Below, piece by piece: positions 1 to 9,087 of a DNA stretch of 64,000 nucleotides. The first letter of the stretch is position 1; each line of letters opens with the position of its first letter. The stretch lies in NCBI GenBank assembly GCA_035552155.1, contig DASZLX010000057.1, positions 48,195 through 112,194 on the forward strand, given 5' to 3'. The stretch comes from DASXHY01 sp035552155 (GTDB taxonomy: Bacteria > Verrucomicrobiota > Verrucomicrobiia > Limisphaerales > DASXHY01). The translations under genes were made by a program, and so were the position numbers. Under the pieces are notes generated by a model. It was given only the letters and a program-made list of their open reading frames with translations. It had not been told where the DNA came from and ran no database searches.

Positions 1-1144
1 GGGCTTTCATCAATTTGCCGCGCTGATCGTAGAGGCGTTTTAATTTGCGCGGTTTGTGTTTCGCGAGAGCGTAGTGGGTGAGCAGCGGCATCGCGATGGT
101 CGTGTCGGTGTAGCAAACGACGGCGTCGGGGAGCTTGGTGGGGTCCACTTTGCCCCAGCTCACGGCTTCGCTCGGGGTGGCGCCACTGAGGCCGCCGGTG
201 TCCGGGCGGGCGTCGGTGACCTGGATGAAAAAGTCCTGGCCGACTTCCTTGATGCGGAGCACTTCCTGGATTTGCGGCTCGGTTTGCAGCATGAAATTCT
301 TCGGGCTGCCGCCGCCCCACAATACCACGCCGCTGCGGCCGCCGCCGCGCTTGGCGCCGAGCACGAACGCGGTGGTTTCATTCACGTCGATCGACGGATT
401 TACGCGCAGCTTGTTGCCGCGCAATTCCACGCCGGCGAAATTCATGCCGATGGTCGAATCGCCGGGCGAACTGGTATAACACGGCACGCCGGCGCGATAG
501 GCCGCGGCGAGCACCGAGACGTCTTTCAATTTATGTTTGCGCTCCCATTCGGCGCAATAACGTCCGATGAGATAATGCAATTCCGCCGTGCCCATTTCCT
601 TCTGAAACTCGGGCTTGATGAGCAGGTCGCGCAGCAATTCGTCCGTGGCCATCAGGCCGTCGGAATAAGGAATCACCACGTCATAAATGCGGACGAGGTC
701 GTTATCGCGCAGATCGGTGTCGTCGAATTTAAAACTGCCGCTGTGTACCGGGTAATTGAGCGCGAAGTGCATGTCGTGATACAGGTTCGCGCCGGTGGAG
801 ACGATCCAGTCCACGAAGCCCGCCTTGATGAGCGGGATGATGCTGGAGCAGCCGAGACCCGCGGGCGTGAGCGCGCCGGACACACTCATGCCAATGGTGA
901 CATCGGGATCGAGCATGCGATCGGCGAAAAGCTGACAAGCTTCCTTGAGCCGCGCGGAATTGTAGGCGAGAAAGGTTTCATCGATGAGGAAGTTGAGTTT
1001 TTCCTTACCGGTGATGTTCTTCGGCATGATGCGCTTGCCCGCCATGTATTTCTTTTTGTGGGGGCACGCCTTCTCCTTCATCCATTCCGGCATTTCGGAG
1101 ATAGCTTCGCGATTTTTGATTCCGGTTCTTTCAGTTCTGGCCAT
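1..1144 (-). CDS. Deoxyhypusine synthase-like / homospermidine synthase-like protein (partial, 3' end outside window)
   Basis: The minus strand is open from an ATG at 1142-1144 to the window edge, so the C-terminus is missing. The translation starts MARTERTGIKNREAISEMP and carries the family hallmark SEAVSWGKV, whose lysine (codon 149-151) matches the residue that forms the covalent enzyme-imine intermediate in deoxyhypusine synthase. The GxSGAL-type segment (MSVSGALTPAG) and the VSTGANLYHD segment, typical of the NAD/spermidine site, are also present. Bacteria lack the eukaryotic-type eIF5A that is modified by true deoxyhypusine synthase, and bacterial members characterised so far transfer the aminobutyl group to putrescine to make homospermidine. 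I infer that role here. An ornithine decarboxylase and an agmatine deiminase elsewhere in the window fit polyamine metabolism. Confidence 0.85.
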   Translation of the reverse strand, partial: MARTERTGIKNREAISEMPEWMKEKACPHKKKYMAGKRIMPKNITGKEKLNFLIDETFLAYNSARLKEACQLFADRMLDPDVTIGMSVSGALTPAGLGCSSIIPLIKAGFVDWIVSTGANLYHDMHFALNYPVHSGSFKFDDTDLRDNDLVRIYDVVIPYSDGLMATDELLRDLLIKPEFQKEMGTAELHYLIGRYCAEWERKHKLKDVSVLAAAYRAGVPCYTSSPGDSTIGMNFAGVELRGNKLRVNPSIDVNETTAFVLGAKRGGGRSGVVLWGGGSPKNFMLQTEPQIQEVLRIKEVGQDFFIQVTDARPDTGGLSGATPSEAVSWGKVDPTKLPDAVVCYTDTTIAMPLLTHYALAKHKPRKLKRLYDQRGKLMKA

Positions 1145-1388
1145 AAAATAAAAAATTAGTCTGGTAACGATACGCATGTTGAGGCGGTTGCCAATAACTA
1201 ATTTTGTTACGAATGAACATCGATTTAAGATTGGCGATTTACGAGCGGCGATTTGCTGATGCCTCCGTGTTAGTGGGAAAAATCAAAGCAGAAATCCAGC
1301 GGAACAAACCGCTTGCCTTCACTCGAAAATGACGCATCAATGACTCACGCAGTGGCGCACAAAATCGTGAAACTCCTCTCAGAATCAC

Positions 1389-2210
1389 ATGGAAACCGGA
1401 TTGGCAGATAAAGTAATCGTTGTGACCGGCGCGTCTGGCGGCATTGGTTCCGCGATCGCGCGGAAATTCGCCGGAGAAGGCGCGAAAGTGGTCTTGCATT
1501 ATAGGCGCCAGCGCGCGCAGGTCGAAGCGCTGGCATTGCCGGAAGAACAAGCGCTGCCCGTGAGCGCCGACCTGACGAAGGAGGCGGCCGTGCGGCGATT
1601 GTTTGACTCCGCGATAAAACGATTTGGCCGTGTGGACACGCTGGTGGCGAATGCTGGTTCGTGGGAGACGCGGGATGTGCCGTTGCAGGAAATGTCACTG
1701 CGGCAATGGCGCGCCACACTGGATGCGGTGTTGACGTCCACTTTTCTTTGCGCGCGCGAATTTTTCAAGTGCGTGGACCGGCAAAAGCAGGGCAATGCCG
1801 TGCTGATAGCATCCACGGCGGCGGTTTTTGGCGAGGCGGGTCATGCCGATTACGCTTCGGCGAAGGCAGCCATGGCTTACGGGCTGACGCGGACGCTGAA
1901 GAATGAAATCTCCCGGCTGGCGCCGCACACGAAGGATTATTGTGGCGGCAGGGTGAATTGTATTTGCCCCGGCTGGACCATCGTGCCGCGGACGGCCGGC
2001 AAATTGAAGGACGTTCGCAGCGTGCGGAAAATCACGGCCACGATGGCGCTCCCGCAGGTGGCGCGCCCGGATGATATTGCGAATCTGGCGGTGTTTTTAA
2101 GTTCAGACCATTTGGCGCGCCATATCACGGGGCAAACAGTCCTGGCGGCGGGCGGGATGGAAGGGCGCTGGCTTTGGCAGCCGGAGGAAGTGGATCCGCG
2201 AAATGTCTGA
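1389..2210 (+). CDS. SDR-family NAD(P)-dependent oxidoreductase
   Basis: This is a 273-residue classical short-chain dehydrogenase/reductase. The Rossmann nucleotide-binding motif TGASGGIG lies at residues 13-20, the structural NAG motif at 88-90, and the catalytic Ser-Tyr-Lys set at about S142, Y155 and K159 (YASAK). The R-x-R-R stretch after the second strand (HYRRQR) suggests NADP(H) preference. It resembles 3-oxoacyl-ACP reductase-like SDRs, but the substrate cannot be read from sequence. It stands alone on the plus strand and converges with the signalling operon, with only four bases between the two stop codons. The 244-base gap upstream (1145-1388) shows no further gene. Confidence 0.88.
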   Translation: METGLADKVIVVTGASGGIGSAIARKFAGEGAKVVLHYRRQRAQVEALALPEEQALPVSADLTKEAAVRRLFDSAIKRFGRVDTLVANAGSWETRDVPLQEMSLRQWRATLDAVLTSTFLCAREFFKCVDRQKQGNAVLIASTAAVFGEAGHADYASAKAAMAYGLTRTLKNEISRLAPHTKDYCGGRVNCICPGWTIVPRTAGKLKDVRSVRKITATMALPQVARPDDIANLAVFLSSDHLARHITGQTVLAAGGMEGRWLWQPEEVDPRNV

Positions 2211-2214
2211 GGTG

Positions 2215-3759
2215 TCACTGTTCCAACACGTCCCGCACCGTTTGCGCGAGCCGATGCGGTGAGTACGGTTTTTGCAGAAAATTGATTCCCTCGCGCAATT
2301 CAAAATCCTTTTCCACCACGTCCATGCTGTAGCCGCTGGAAAAAATGACGCGGAGGGATGGTTTTTCCGCGTGGAATTTTTTAGCCAGCTCCGGGCCGTT
2401 CGCGCCGCCGGGAATGACGATGTCCGTAAAGACGAGTGAGATGCGGTCGCAGTGCTCCTGCCAGCGTTCCATGGCCGCGCCGGCGCTGTCGGCCTCCACC
2501 ACTTCGTAACCGTAGCCTTCGAGGATGCTGCGATCGAGGGCGCGCAGCGGCGCTTCGTCTTCGATCAACAGGATTGTTTCGTTGCCGCCGCGCACTTCGT
2601 GGTTCACGGAACGCTCGATTTTTTTATCCTCGCGTTCCTTGGCTGCGGGAAGATAAATCCGGAACACGGTGCCTTTGCCCACTTCGCTGTAAACGGTGAG
2701 CCAGCCATTGTGCTGCCGGACAATGCCATACACGGTGGCGAGGCCAAGCCCGGTGCCCTGCCCGACCGGTTTGGTGGTGAAGAACGGCTCAAAAATTCGC
2801 GACAGGTTTTCCGGCGGAATTCCTTCCCCGGTATCGGTGACCGACAGGCAGACAAAATCGCCGACGCTCCCTTGCGGATTCAATTGCACGTATTCGGGCC
2901 CGATGCATTCGTCGGACGTGGCGATGATCAATTTGCCGCCCTGGGGCATGGCGTCGCGTGCGTTGATGGCGAGGTTCATCAGCACTTGCTCCATCATACC
3001 GGCGTCCGCGCGAATGAGGAAGGATTCGGAGCCATAGTCAACCCGGAGCGACACATCGGCGCGGAGAATGTGCTTCAACATTTTGGTGAGATTGGCCACC
3101 ACCTCGTTCAAATCGAGCACGCGGGTCTGCGTGGCCTGCTTGCGGCTGAAGGTCAGGAGCTGGCGGGTGAGATTGGTGGCGCGCTCGGCGGCCAGCAGGA
3201 TCTGGTTGATCGAGCCTATGATTTCCTCGGGCAACTCGGGTTTCGCGCGCAACATCGAAGCGTGGCCCTGGATGACCGTGAGAAGATTGTTGAAATCGTG
3301 CGCGACTCCGCCGGCGAGCTGGCCGATGGATTCCATTTTTTGGGCTTGAAGAAACTGCTCGTGCAGCTTCCGGCGTTCGATGCGCTCGGCGCTTTCGCGC
3401 AAGGCGCGCTGCACGACCGGGCCGAGGCGCGAGAGATGATTTTTCAGGACGTAATCGGTGGCGCCGGCTTTCAGGATGTCCACCGCGCGCTCCTCCCCCA
3501 AGGTCCCGGAAACAACAACAAAGGGAACATCGAAATTGCTTTTTTGAAGCAATTCCAGGGCGCGAAAGGTGGAGAATTGAGGGAGGCTGAAATCCGAAAA
3601 AATAATGTCGATGCGCTCGCTCAGGCTGGCGCAATAGGTGGCCTCCGTCTCAACGCGTTTCCACGCGGGAGCAAACCCGGCGTTGTGCAATTCATCCAGC
3701 AACAGTTCCGCGTCATCCGCGGAATCCTCAACGATTAATACATTTAACGGAATGCCCAT
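2215..3759 (-). CDS. Hybrid histidine kinase, REC-HisKA-HATPase-REC
   Basis: This 514-residue cytoplasmic protein has receiver domains at both ends. The N-terminal receiver (about residues 5-125) has its phosphoacceptor at D56 (SDFSLP). The HisKA box VAHDFNNLL gives H154. The HATPase domain has an N-box (NLAINARDAMP), a G1 box (DTGEGIP) and a G2 box (GTGLGLATV). The C-terminal receiver (about 400-514) has FTDIVIPG as phosphoacceptor. No membrane segment or PAS domain is seen, so the input is probably phosphotransfer to the first receiver. The ATG at 3757-3759 is preferred because GGGAG lies about 9 bases upstream; an in-frame ATG at 3834 would add 25 atypical residues. The start overlaps the 3' end of the upstream kinase gene by 32 bases, so the two are co-transcribed. 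It is the third gene of the 5702-2215 operon. Confidence 0.9.
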   Translation of the reverse strand: MGIPLNVLIVEDSADDAELLLDELHNAGFAPAWKRVETEATYCASLSERIDIIFSDFSLPQFSTFRALELLQKSNFDVPFVVVSGTLGEERAVDILKAGATDYVLKNHLSRLGPVVQRALRESAERIERRKLHEQFLQAQKMESIGQLAGGVAHDFNNLLTVIQGHASMLRAKPELPEEIIGSINQILLAAERATNLTRQLLTFSRKQATQTRVLDLNEVVANLTKMLKHILRADVSLRVDYGSESFLIRADAGMMEQVLMNLAINARDAMPQGGKLIIATSDECIGPEYVQLNPQGSVGDFVCLSVTDTGEGIPPENLSRIFEPFFTTKPVGQGTGLGLATVYGIVRQHNGWLTVYSEVGKGTVFRIYLPAAKEREDKKIERSVNHEVRGGNETILLIEDEAPLRALDRSILEGYGYEVVEADSAGAAMERWQEHCDRISLVFTDIVIPGGANGPELAKKFHAEKPSLRVIFSSGYSMDVVEKDFELREGINFLQKPYSPHRLAQTVRDVLEQ

Positions 3760-4948
3760 CTGTCGATTCTCCCAATGTGAAATAAAAAGTCGCCCCGCTG
3801 CCCACCTGTCCCTCAGCCCAGACCCGGCCGCCATGCCGCTGGATGATGCGCTGCACGATCGCCAGACCTACGCCTGTGCCTTCGAATTCGCTCGGGCTGT
3901 GGAGACGTTGGAACACCCGGAAAAGTTTGTCCGAGTATTCCATGTCAAACCCCGCGCCGTTGTCGCGGACGAAATAGGCCCGCTCGCCGTTTTCATCGCG
4001 GCAGCCGATTCGAATTACCGCCGGCTCACGATCGCGGGTAAATTTGAGCGAGTTGGAAAGAAGATGCGCAAACACCCGGCGCAACAGCGAAATGTCAGCC
4101 GTGCAGGCGGGCAGTCGGCTGATTTGGCAATCCACTCGCCGGCCGGGCGTGGCGATGGTGAGTTCGCTGAAAACGCTTTGCGCGAGATCGCCGGGGTTGA
4201 AGTTTTTCTTGGTCAAGGCCATCCAGGTGAGGCTGGAAAAATCGAGCAGTCCCTCGATGAGTTTGCTCATTTTGCTCACGTTGTCCTGGATTCGCTTCAG
4301 AGCGTGGCCGGTGGCTTCGGGAAGATCCGGGCCCAGGGATTTTTTCAACATGGCCGCAAAGCCGTCCATGGCGCGCAGCGGGGCGCGGAGGTCGTGGGAC
4401 ACGGAGTATGAAAACGCCTGCAGTTCCTGACTGGCTGCTTCGAGGGCAGCGTCTTTTTGTTTCAGTTGCGCTGTGAGGCAGTGCTGTTCGGTGAGATCGC
4501 GAATAGTGCCGATGAACCATTCGCCTTCTTCGGTTCGCCACGGTGTGAAAGTAATGCTGGCGGGAAATTCAGAAGCATCTTTGCGCAAGCCGAAGATTTC
4601 CCCGGCGGGGGGCTGCCAGTGCCACCGGGAGGAATGATTTTTGCCGAGCTTCGCAGCGCGAGTCCGCAAACGCTCGGGCAGTAACTGTTCCACGGGTTGC
4701 CGGAGTAGTTCGCTGTGTCGGCAGCCGAACAATTCTCCCGTGCGGGTATTGGCCAGCACGATGATACCTTCGGAGTTGACCACGACGACCGCGTCGGGAA
4801 GCGCTTCCAACAAGGCGCCGTATCCGGCCTCAAGCAAGCTGGTGCCGGGGGGGAGTTTGTGGCCCAAGGCGCTCATGACGATGGGGCGGGGAAAGCCGGT
4901 CGTGGAAAAAAGCGGGCGGTGAAAATCGGCCCCCACGGAACAGGCCAT
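3728..4948 (-). CDS. PAS-domain sensor histidine kinase
   Basis: This is a 406-residue soluble kinase. A PAS/PAC module spans about residues 38-155 (LPDAVVVVNSEG, then the PAC-like GTIRDLTEQ). A short coiled linker and HisKA follow with H185 in SVSHDLRAPLRAM, then HATPase with N-box (LLSNSLKFT), G1 (DNGAGFD) and G2 (GTGVGLAIV). The SVSHDLRAPLR box is typical of Cph1/bacteriophytochrome-type kinases, although no GAF/PHY chromophore module is present. An alternative ATG at 4876 (MSALGHKLPPG) would shorten the protein by 24 residues, and neither start has a convincing ribosome-binding site. It lies between the XRE-receiver gene (55-base gap) and the hybrid kinase (overlap), so it is a likely phosphodonor for one or both. 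Confidence 0.88.
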   Translation of the reverse strand: MACSVGADFHRPLFSTTGFPRPIVMSALGHKLPPGTSLLEAGYGALLEALPDAVVVVNSEGIIVLANTRTGELFGCRHSELLRQPVEQLLPERLRTRAAKLGKNHSSRWHWQPPAGEIFGLRKDASEFPASITFTPWRTEEGEWFIGTIRDLTEQHCLTAQLKQKDAALEAASQELQAFSYSVSHDLRAPLRAMDGFAAMLKKSLGPDLPEATGHALKRIQDNVSKMSKLIEGLLDFSSLTWMALTKKNFNPGDLAQSVFSELTIATPGRRVDCQISRLPACTADISLLRRVFAHLLSNSLKFTRDREPAVIRIGCRDENGERAYFVRDNGAGFDMEYSDKLFRVFQRLHSPSEFEGTGVGLAIVQRIIQRHGGRVWAEGQVGSGATFYFTLGESTDGHSVKCINR

Positions 4949-5003
4949 CCCCCGGCCGTCGGTGAAGACGAACTTCCCTCGTCCATCAAACTGGTTTCGC
5001 GAA

Positions 5004-5702
5004 TCACACGTTTACCATAGGCGCCCGTTTTAACAACGCCCACTGCAAACTCAGTTGCGGAATCACTCCGCTTAAATTCTGAAAATCCACCGGCTTCACG
5101 ATATAAGCCTCCGCCCCGAGCCGCTGGCTCGCGGCAATATCTCGATCTTTGCTGGAAACGGTCAGCACAATCACTGGGATCGTGCGGGTCCGTGGGTCGC
5201 CTTTAATCTGGCGTAAAACCTCCAATCCGTCAATCTTTGGCAGACCCAAATCCAGCAGGATGATTTGGGGCCGGTCATTATGTTTCCGGTGAGCGTAAAC
5301 GCCTTTGCAAAAGAGAAAATCCAGCGCAGCCGCGCCGTCGCGCACCACGTAAATCCGGTTCGTAATCTGCGCGTCCTGCAGTGCCTTCGTCGTCAATTCG
5401 ACATCCTCCGAGGAGTCGTCAATAATGAGAAGATCCACCAGTTCTTCCGGGAGCAGGGGCTGTGTCGGCGGCTGGGTCCCTTCTTCCAGCCGGGAAAAAA
5501 GACCCGATAACGAAACTCCTAACGCGTCGGCGAGTCGGTGGATACTCTCCAAAGAGACGTTCCTCGCGCCGCGTTCAACGTCGGAAACATAAGTCCTGTG
5601 CAACCCCGCCCGTCCGGCTAATTCTTCCTGCGAGATCCCCAACTGATCCCGATGAAACCGAACTGCGGCGCCAAACTGTTTTTTTACGTCATTTTTTCCC
5701 AC
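5004..5702 (-). CDS. XRE-family HTH fused to a response-regulator receiver domain
   Basis: The 232-residue protein joins an N-terminal Cro/C1-type helix-turn-helix (about residues 9-66, with ISQEELAGRAGLHRTYVS) to a C-terminal Rcp1-type receiver (about 88-225). The receiver keeps the acidic pair at D95/D96, the phosphoacceptor D151 (LLDLGLPKIDG), the switch T181 and K203. Most response regulators carry the receiver first and an OmpR, LuxR or Fis-type output domain second, so this order and the XRE domain are unusual. Rcp1-type receivers usually partner phytochrome-like kinases, which fits the PAS kinase immediately downstream. It is the first gene of the operon and may regulate its own promoter in 5703-5835. 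Confidence 0.88.
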   Translation of the reverse strand: MGKNDVKKQFGAAVRFHRDQLGISQEELAGRAGLHRTYVSDVERGARNVSLESIHRLADALGVSLSGLFSRLEEGTQPPTQPLLPEELVDLLIIDDSSEDVELTTKALQDAQITNRIYVVRDGAAALDFLFCKGVYAHRKHNDRPQIILLDLGLPKIDGLEVLRQIKGDPRTRTIPVIVLTVSSKDRDIAASQRLGAEAYIVKPVDFQNLSGVIPQLSLQWALLKRAPMVNV

Positions 5703-5835
5703 AAGCGAACCCTGATTTCACACAATAACCTGCAGCGGAACAACAGACTATGAGTGACTTTCCCTAGTTTTACAGATGACAATATTGTAATGCAGGTGGA
5801 CAACGGGACTAAACATTTTATCTTCGCGCCAGTTT

Positions 5836-6924
5836 ATGTTGAAAAAAATTACAACGTTAGCGCCGGCTCAGCTTGGATTTGCCATGCCCGCCGAGTGGGA
5901 GCGCCACGAAGCGACCTGGTTGGGCTGGCCCCACAACGAAACCGATTGGCCGGACAAGATCGACACCATCCGCTGGGTTTACGGTGAGATGGTGAGAAAA
6001 ATTTCGGAAGGGGAATTGGTCCGTATTCTCGTGCGCAATTCGGCGGAGGCGAAGCTGGCAAGGAGCTATCTGACCCGGGCTTGCGCCAATCTGAAAAATG
6101 TCGAATTCGTGATTCACCCGACCAACCGCGGCTGGACGCGCGACAGCGGGCCTATTTTTGTAAAGCGGAATGCGGGGGGCGCAAAGGGCAAAGCTGAAAC
6201 GGCCATCGTCCATTTTCATTTCAATGCGTGGGCGAAATACAATGACTGGCAAAAGGACCGCAAAGTTCCTGAAACCGCGGCGCGTCTCCTCAAAAAACAG
6301 TTGTTCAACGCGGAATGCGACGGGAAAGATTTCGTCGTGGAAGGTGGCGGACTTGAATTGAACGGCCGCGGCACGCTGTTGACGACCGAGGAATGTTATC
6401 TCCATCCAAAAATCCAGGTGCGCAATCCGGGGCTTACCCGTGAGCAATATAACGAAACCTTCAAGAAATATCTCGGAGTCACGAATGTGATCTGGCTCTT
6501 GAATGGGCCGGTGGGCGATGACACCCACGGCCATATCGACGACATCTGCCGCTTCGTGAACCGCAACACAGTGGTGCTCATCAAGGAATCGAACTCGAAG
6601 GATATCAATTACAAGCCCCTTGCCGAAAACTGGGAGCGCATCCAGGAGTTGCGTCTTGAGGACGGCTCCAAACCCGAGGTGGTGCCGCTGCCGATGCCCG
6701 CGCCGCTTTATTACGGCAAATGGCGGCTGCCGGCGAGCTACGCGAATTTTTATATTTCGAACGCCTGCGTCATCGTCCCGACGTTTAACGACGCGAATGA
6801 CCGCGTGGCGCTGGGAACGTTGGGGGAATTGTTTAAAGACCGGCCGGTCATCGGCATTCACGCGGTGGATTTGGTGCTGGGATTTGGCTCCCTGCATTGT
6901 TTGACGCAACAACAGCCGGCGTAA
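5836..6924 (+). CDS. aguA: Agmatine deiminase (porphyromonas-type peptidylarginine deiminase family)
   Basis: The enzyme hydrolyses agmatine to N-carbamoylputrescine and ammonia in the arginine-to-putrescine route. Family marks are the N-terminal MPAEWERHEATWLGWPHN segment, the substrate-binding WTRDSGPIFV, the catalytic VVEGGGLE and DDTHGHIDD segments, and the nucleophile C355 in GSLHCLTQQ at the C-terminus. The length of 362 residues is normal. An internal ATG at residue 17 (MPAEWER) is a possible start, because many family members begin there. The partner N-carbamoylputrescine amidohydrolase (aguB) is not in this window. The NUDIX gene follows after 13 bases and is probably co-transcribed. 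Confidence 0.9.
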   Translation: MLKKITTLAPAQLGFAMPAEWERHEATWLGWPHNETDWPDKIDTIRWVYGEMVRKISEGELVRILVRNSAEAKLARSYLTRACANLKNVEFVIHPTNRGWTRDSGPIFVKRNAGGAKGKAETAIVHFHFNAWAKYNDWQKDRKVPETAARLLKKQLFNAECDGKDFVVEGGGLELNGRGTLLTTEECYLHPKIQVRNPGLTREQYNETFKKYLGVTNVIWLLNGPVGDDTHGHIDDICRFVNRNTVVLIKESNSKDINYKPLAENWERIQELRLEDGSKPEVVPLPMPAPLYYGKWRLPASYANFYISNACVIVPTFNDANDRVALGTLGELFKDRPVIGIHAVDLVLGFGSLHCLTQQQPA

Positions 6925-6937
6925 CCCCGTGTGATTT

Positions 6938-7441
6938 ATGGCCGAAGACATTTTTGACGTGGTCGACGAACGCGATGAAGTCATCGGCCGCAAACCGCGT
7001 AGCGAAGTGCATCGGCTCGGGTTGTTGCATCGCGCGGTGCACGTGCTGGTGTTCAACGCGCGCGGGCAGATTTTTCTGCAGAAGCGCTCGATGAAAAAAG
7101 ATCGCCAGCCCGGCTTGTGGGATTCGTCCGCCTCCGGGCACGTGGACTCGGGCGAGGATTACGACACGACGGCGGTGCGCGAGGTGGGGGAGGAGATCGG
7201 CTTGCGACTGAGCCACGCTCCGAAGCGGCTCTTCAAGATTGACGCGCGCGAGGAGACCGACCAGGAATTTGTGTGGGTTTATCGCTGCGAAAGCGAAGGG
7301 CCGTTTGAGTTGAACCGGGAGGAAATTGACCGTGGCGGCTGGTTTTCAAAGGACGAGGTTTCGCGGTGGATGGCCGAGCGGCCTCAGGAATTTGCGAGCG
7401 CGCTCTTATATATCTGGGACAAAGTGTCGAATGACCGATGA
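6938..7441 (+). CDS. NUDIX hydrolase (IPP-isomerase-like / YfcD type)
   Basis: This 167-residue protein has a NUDIX box of the form GHVDSGED...REVGEEIGL at about residues 67-89, with the metal-binding REVGEE core. The surroundings (VVDERDEVIG...RAVHVLVFN near the N-terminus, LWDSSASGHV before the box) are typical of the group that includes type 1 isopentenyl-diphosphate isomerase and YfcD-like hydrolases. The lack of clear isomerase active-site context makes a diphosphohydrolase more likely. It lies 13 bases after the agmatine deiminase gene. The 104-base gap that follows contains nothing recognisable. Confidence 0.8.
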   Translation: MAEDIFDVVDERDEVIGRKPRSEVHRLGLLHRAVHVLVFNARGQIFLQKRSMKKDRQPGLWDSSASGHVDSGEDYDTTAVREVGEEIGLRLSHAPKRLFKIDAREETDQEFVWVYRCESEGPFELNREEIDRGGWFSKDEVSRWMAERPQEFASALLYIWDKVSNDR

Positions 7442-7545
7442 GCCGTCGTGAGGATCGATTCCCTTCCCGCGCTCCATCAATATCGAGCGCTTACAGAATG
7501 GTGCACTAAAAGAGGATCGTTCAAATGTTCTGTGATTGAGTTTTT

Positions 7546-9033
7546 TTACTGACTGAGGCGGTAAAATCTTTGTGTGCCTGAAACGGCATTGGTCACCGTA
7601 TTCTTTCCGCTGGTGATGACTGCGACTGGAAAAACATCGCTCCAGCCTGGCGATGAAGCGAGGTTCGTGGTGGATTGCAACGAGAACGTGAGTCCGGCGG
7701 TATTAGTCGGCCACGTCAAAATTACTTTTGACTGTCCAGGCTGGATTGTAAGCGACGGTGGCGCCGGCAATGCAATACTGAACACCGTGCCAGAGCCGAA
7801 ACTTCCCCCTTGAAATGTGGTTCCATACAGGACATTGCCCGACAAAACCAAATCGCCCTGCGAATTGGCTCCATCGCTGTTCGTAGAGAGAGTCCCCGAG
7901 AGGGCCGTAAAATTATGCAACGTTGTGAACCCCGAGCCGTCGGTGTGGAGCGCAAATACCGTGCCGTTGCCGGAAATGCCACCTAAATACGTTGTCCCAT
8001 ACAGCGTGTTGCCCGATTGAATTAATCCGTAGGGATAGGATCCATCCAGGTTGGTATAAGTAGGATAACCGGCATTCGCCGTGAATGTGTGAAGGTTGGT
8101 GAATCCCGTTCCGTCGGTGTTAACGGCAAACAGAGTGCCACTTCCCGATTCTCCGCCAGAGGAGGTTACTCCATACAGGATGTTGCCAGATAAAATCAAC
8201 TTGCCCGGGTTGCCCCCGTCCTCATTGGTGTAGTAAGGCGGAAGCGTGGTGAAACTATGCAGGTTGGTGTAGCCTGTGCCATTCGTATTTAAAATAAACA
8301 CCGATCCCCAAACGGCATCGCCGCCATAATAGGTTGTCCCAAAGAGGGAGTCGCCCGATAGAGCCAGCGAGGCATGCTCCACTCCTTCATCTCCTGTTGT
8401 AAAATCATAGAGAACTTTGAAGTTCATTCCGTTAGTGACGATAGTGAAAACAGTGCCTTGCCCCAGGGTGCCACCCTCGCCAGTAACGCCAAAAAGGGCG
8501 TTACCGAATAAAACCAAAGTATCGACCGGGTTCTCTCCCTCACTGTTGGTAAAATTTGAAAAACCCGTCGCCACCGGAAAATCGTGCAGAGTTTGAAACC
8601 CGGCGCCGTCGGTGTTTACGCTAAAAATTGTGCCATAACCCAGGCTGCCGCCCCCAAACGCGGACCCGTACAAAGTATTTCCGAATCCAATTAGGCCTTG
8701 TGGACTGATTCCGCCATTGTTGGTGACAGAGTTAAACATGTCCCCGTTGGAATTCGCGGCCGGAAAATCATGCACCGTCGCAAAACCTGTTCCATTAGTA
8801 CCGACGGTGAACACAGTTCCACAGCCTGAATGACCGCCGTTATACGTGGTCCCGTATAGAGCAATGCCGGATAAGATCAATTTGCTATTGGGAGCCGCTC
8901 CGTCGGCGTTGGTGCCGGAAGCAAGGGCCGTAAAATTGTGCAAAGTGCTGAAAGTCTGCGCGTTGACCTCAATTGATGAGAGTGGGTCAAGACAGAGAAT
9001 TAACAAGCTCGGGAAGATAATTTTCAGTTTCAT
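7546..9033 (-). CDS. Secreted GloVer-repeat (TIGR03803-type) protein
   Basis: The 495-residue protein begins with a signal peptide (MKLKIIFPSLLILCL, with probable cleavage after NAQ). It then consists of about eight tandem repeats of 50-60 residues built on GNxLYGTTxxGGxxGxGTVFxxxTDGxGFxxLHxF, the GloVer repeat of choice-anchored secreted proteins in Verrucomicrobiota and relatives. The repeats should form a beta-propeller-like surface domain. The last 70 residues (from about PPSLTIQPGQSK) form an Ig-like module ending in TNAVSGTQRFYRLSQ, which also resembles the ends of two other secreted proteins in this window. Function is unknown; cell-surface location is inferred. Confidence 0.82.
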   Translation of the reverse strand: MKLKIIFPSLLILCLDPLSSIEVNAQTFSTLHNFTALASGTNADGAAPNSKLILSGIALYGTTYNGGHSGCGTVFTVGTNGTGFATVHDFPAANSNGDMFNSVTNNGGISPQGLIGFGNTLYGSAFGGGSLGYGTIFSVNTDGAGFQTLHDFPVATGFSNFTNSEGENPVDTLVLFGNALFGVTGEGGTLGQGTVFTIVTNGMNFKVLYDFTTGDEGVEHASLALSGDSLFGTTYYGGDAVWGSVFILNTNGTGYTNLHSFTTLPPYYTNEDGGNPGKLILSGNILYGVTSSGGESGSGTLFAVNTDGTGFTNLHTFTANAGYPTYTNLDGSYPYGLIQSGNTLYGTTYLGGISGNGTVFALHTDGSGFTTLHNFTALSGTLSTNSDGANSQGDLVLSGNVLYGTTFQGGSFGSGTVFSIALPAPPSLTIQPGQSKVILTWPTNTAGLTFSLQSTTNLASSPGWSDVFPVAVITSGKNTVTNAVSGTQRFYRLSQ

Positions 9034-9087
9034 GACTCATTTGGCACTGGTTGATCCGATTTGCAGGAGTTTTTACTCAAGACCCGA

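Noticed and set aside
56..1159. Long open frame on the plus strand
   Set aside because: It is the antisense shadow of the deoxyhypusine-synthase-like gene, which has the conserved active-site motif on the minus strand; high GC makes antisense frames long.
2452..3738. 428-codon plus-strand frame opposite the hybrid kinase
   Set aside because: The minus strand encodes clear receiver and kinase motifs; the plus frame has no recognisable domain and His/Gln-rich shadow composition.
5857..7056. 399-codon minus-strand frame opposite agmatine deiminase
   Set aside because: Agmatine deiminase on the plus strand has all catalytic motifs; this frame is its shadow.
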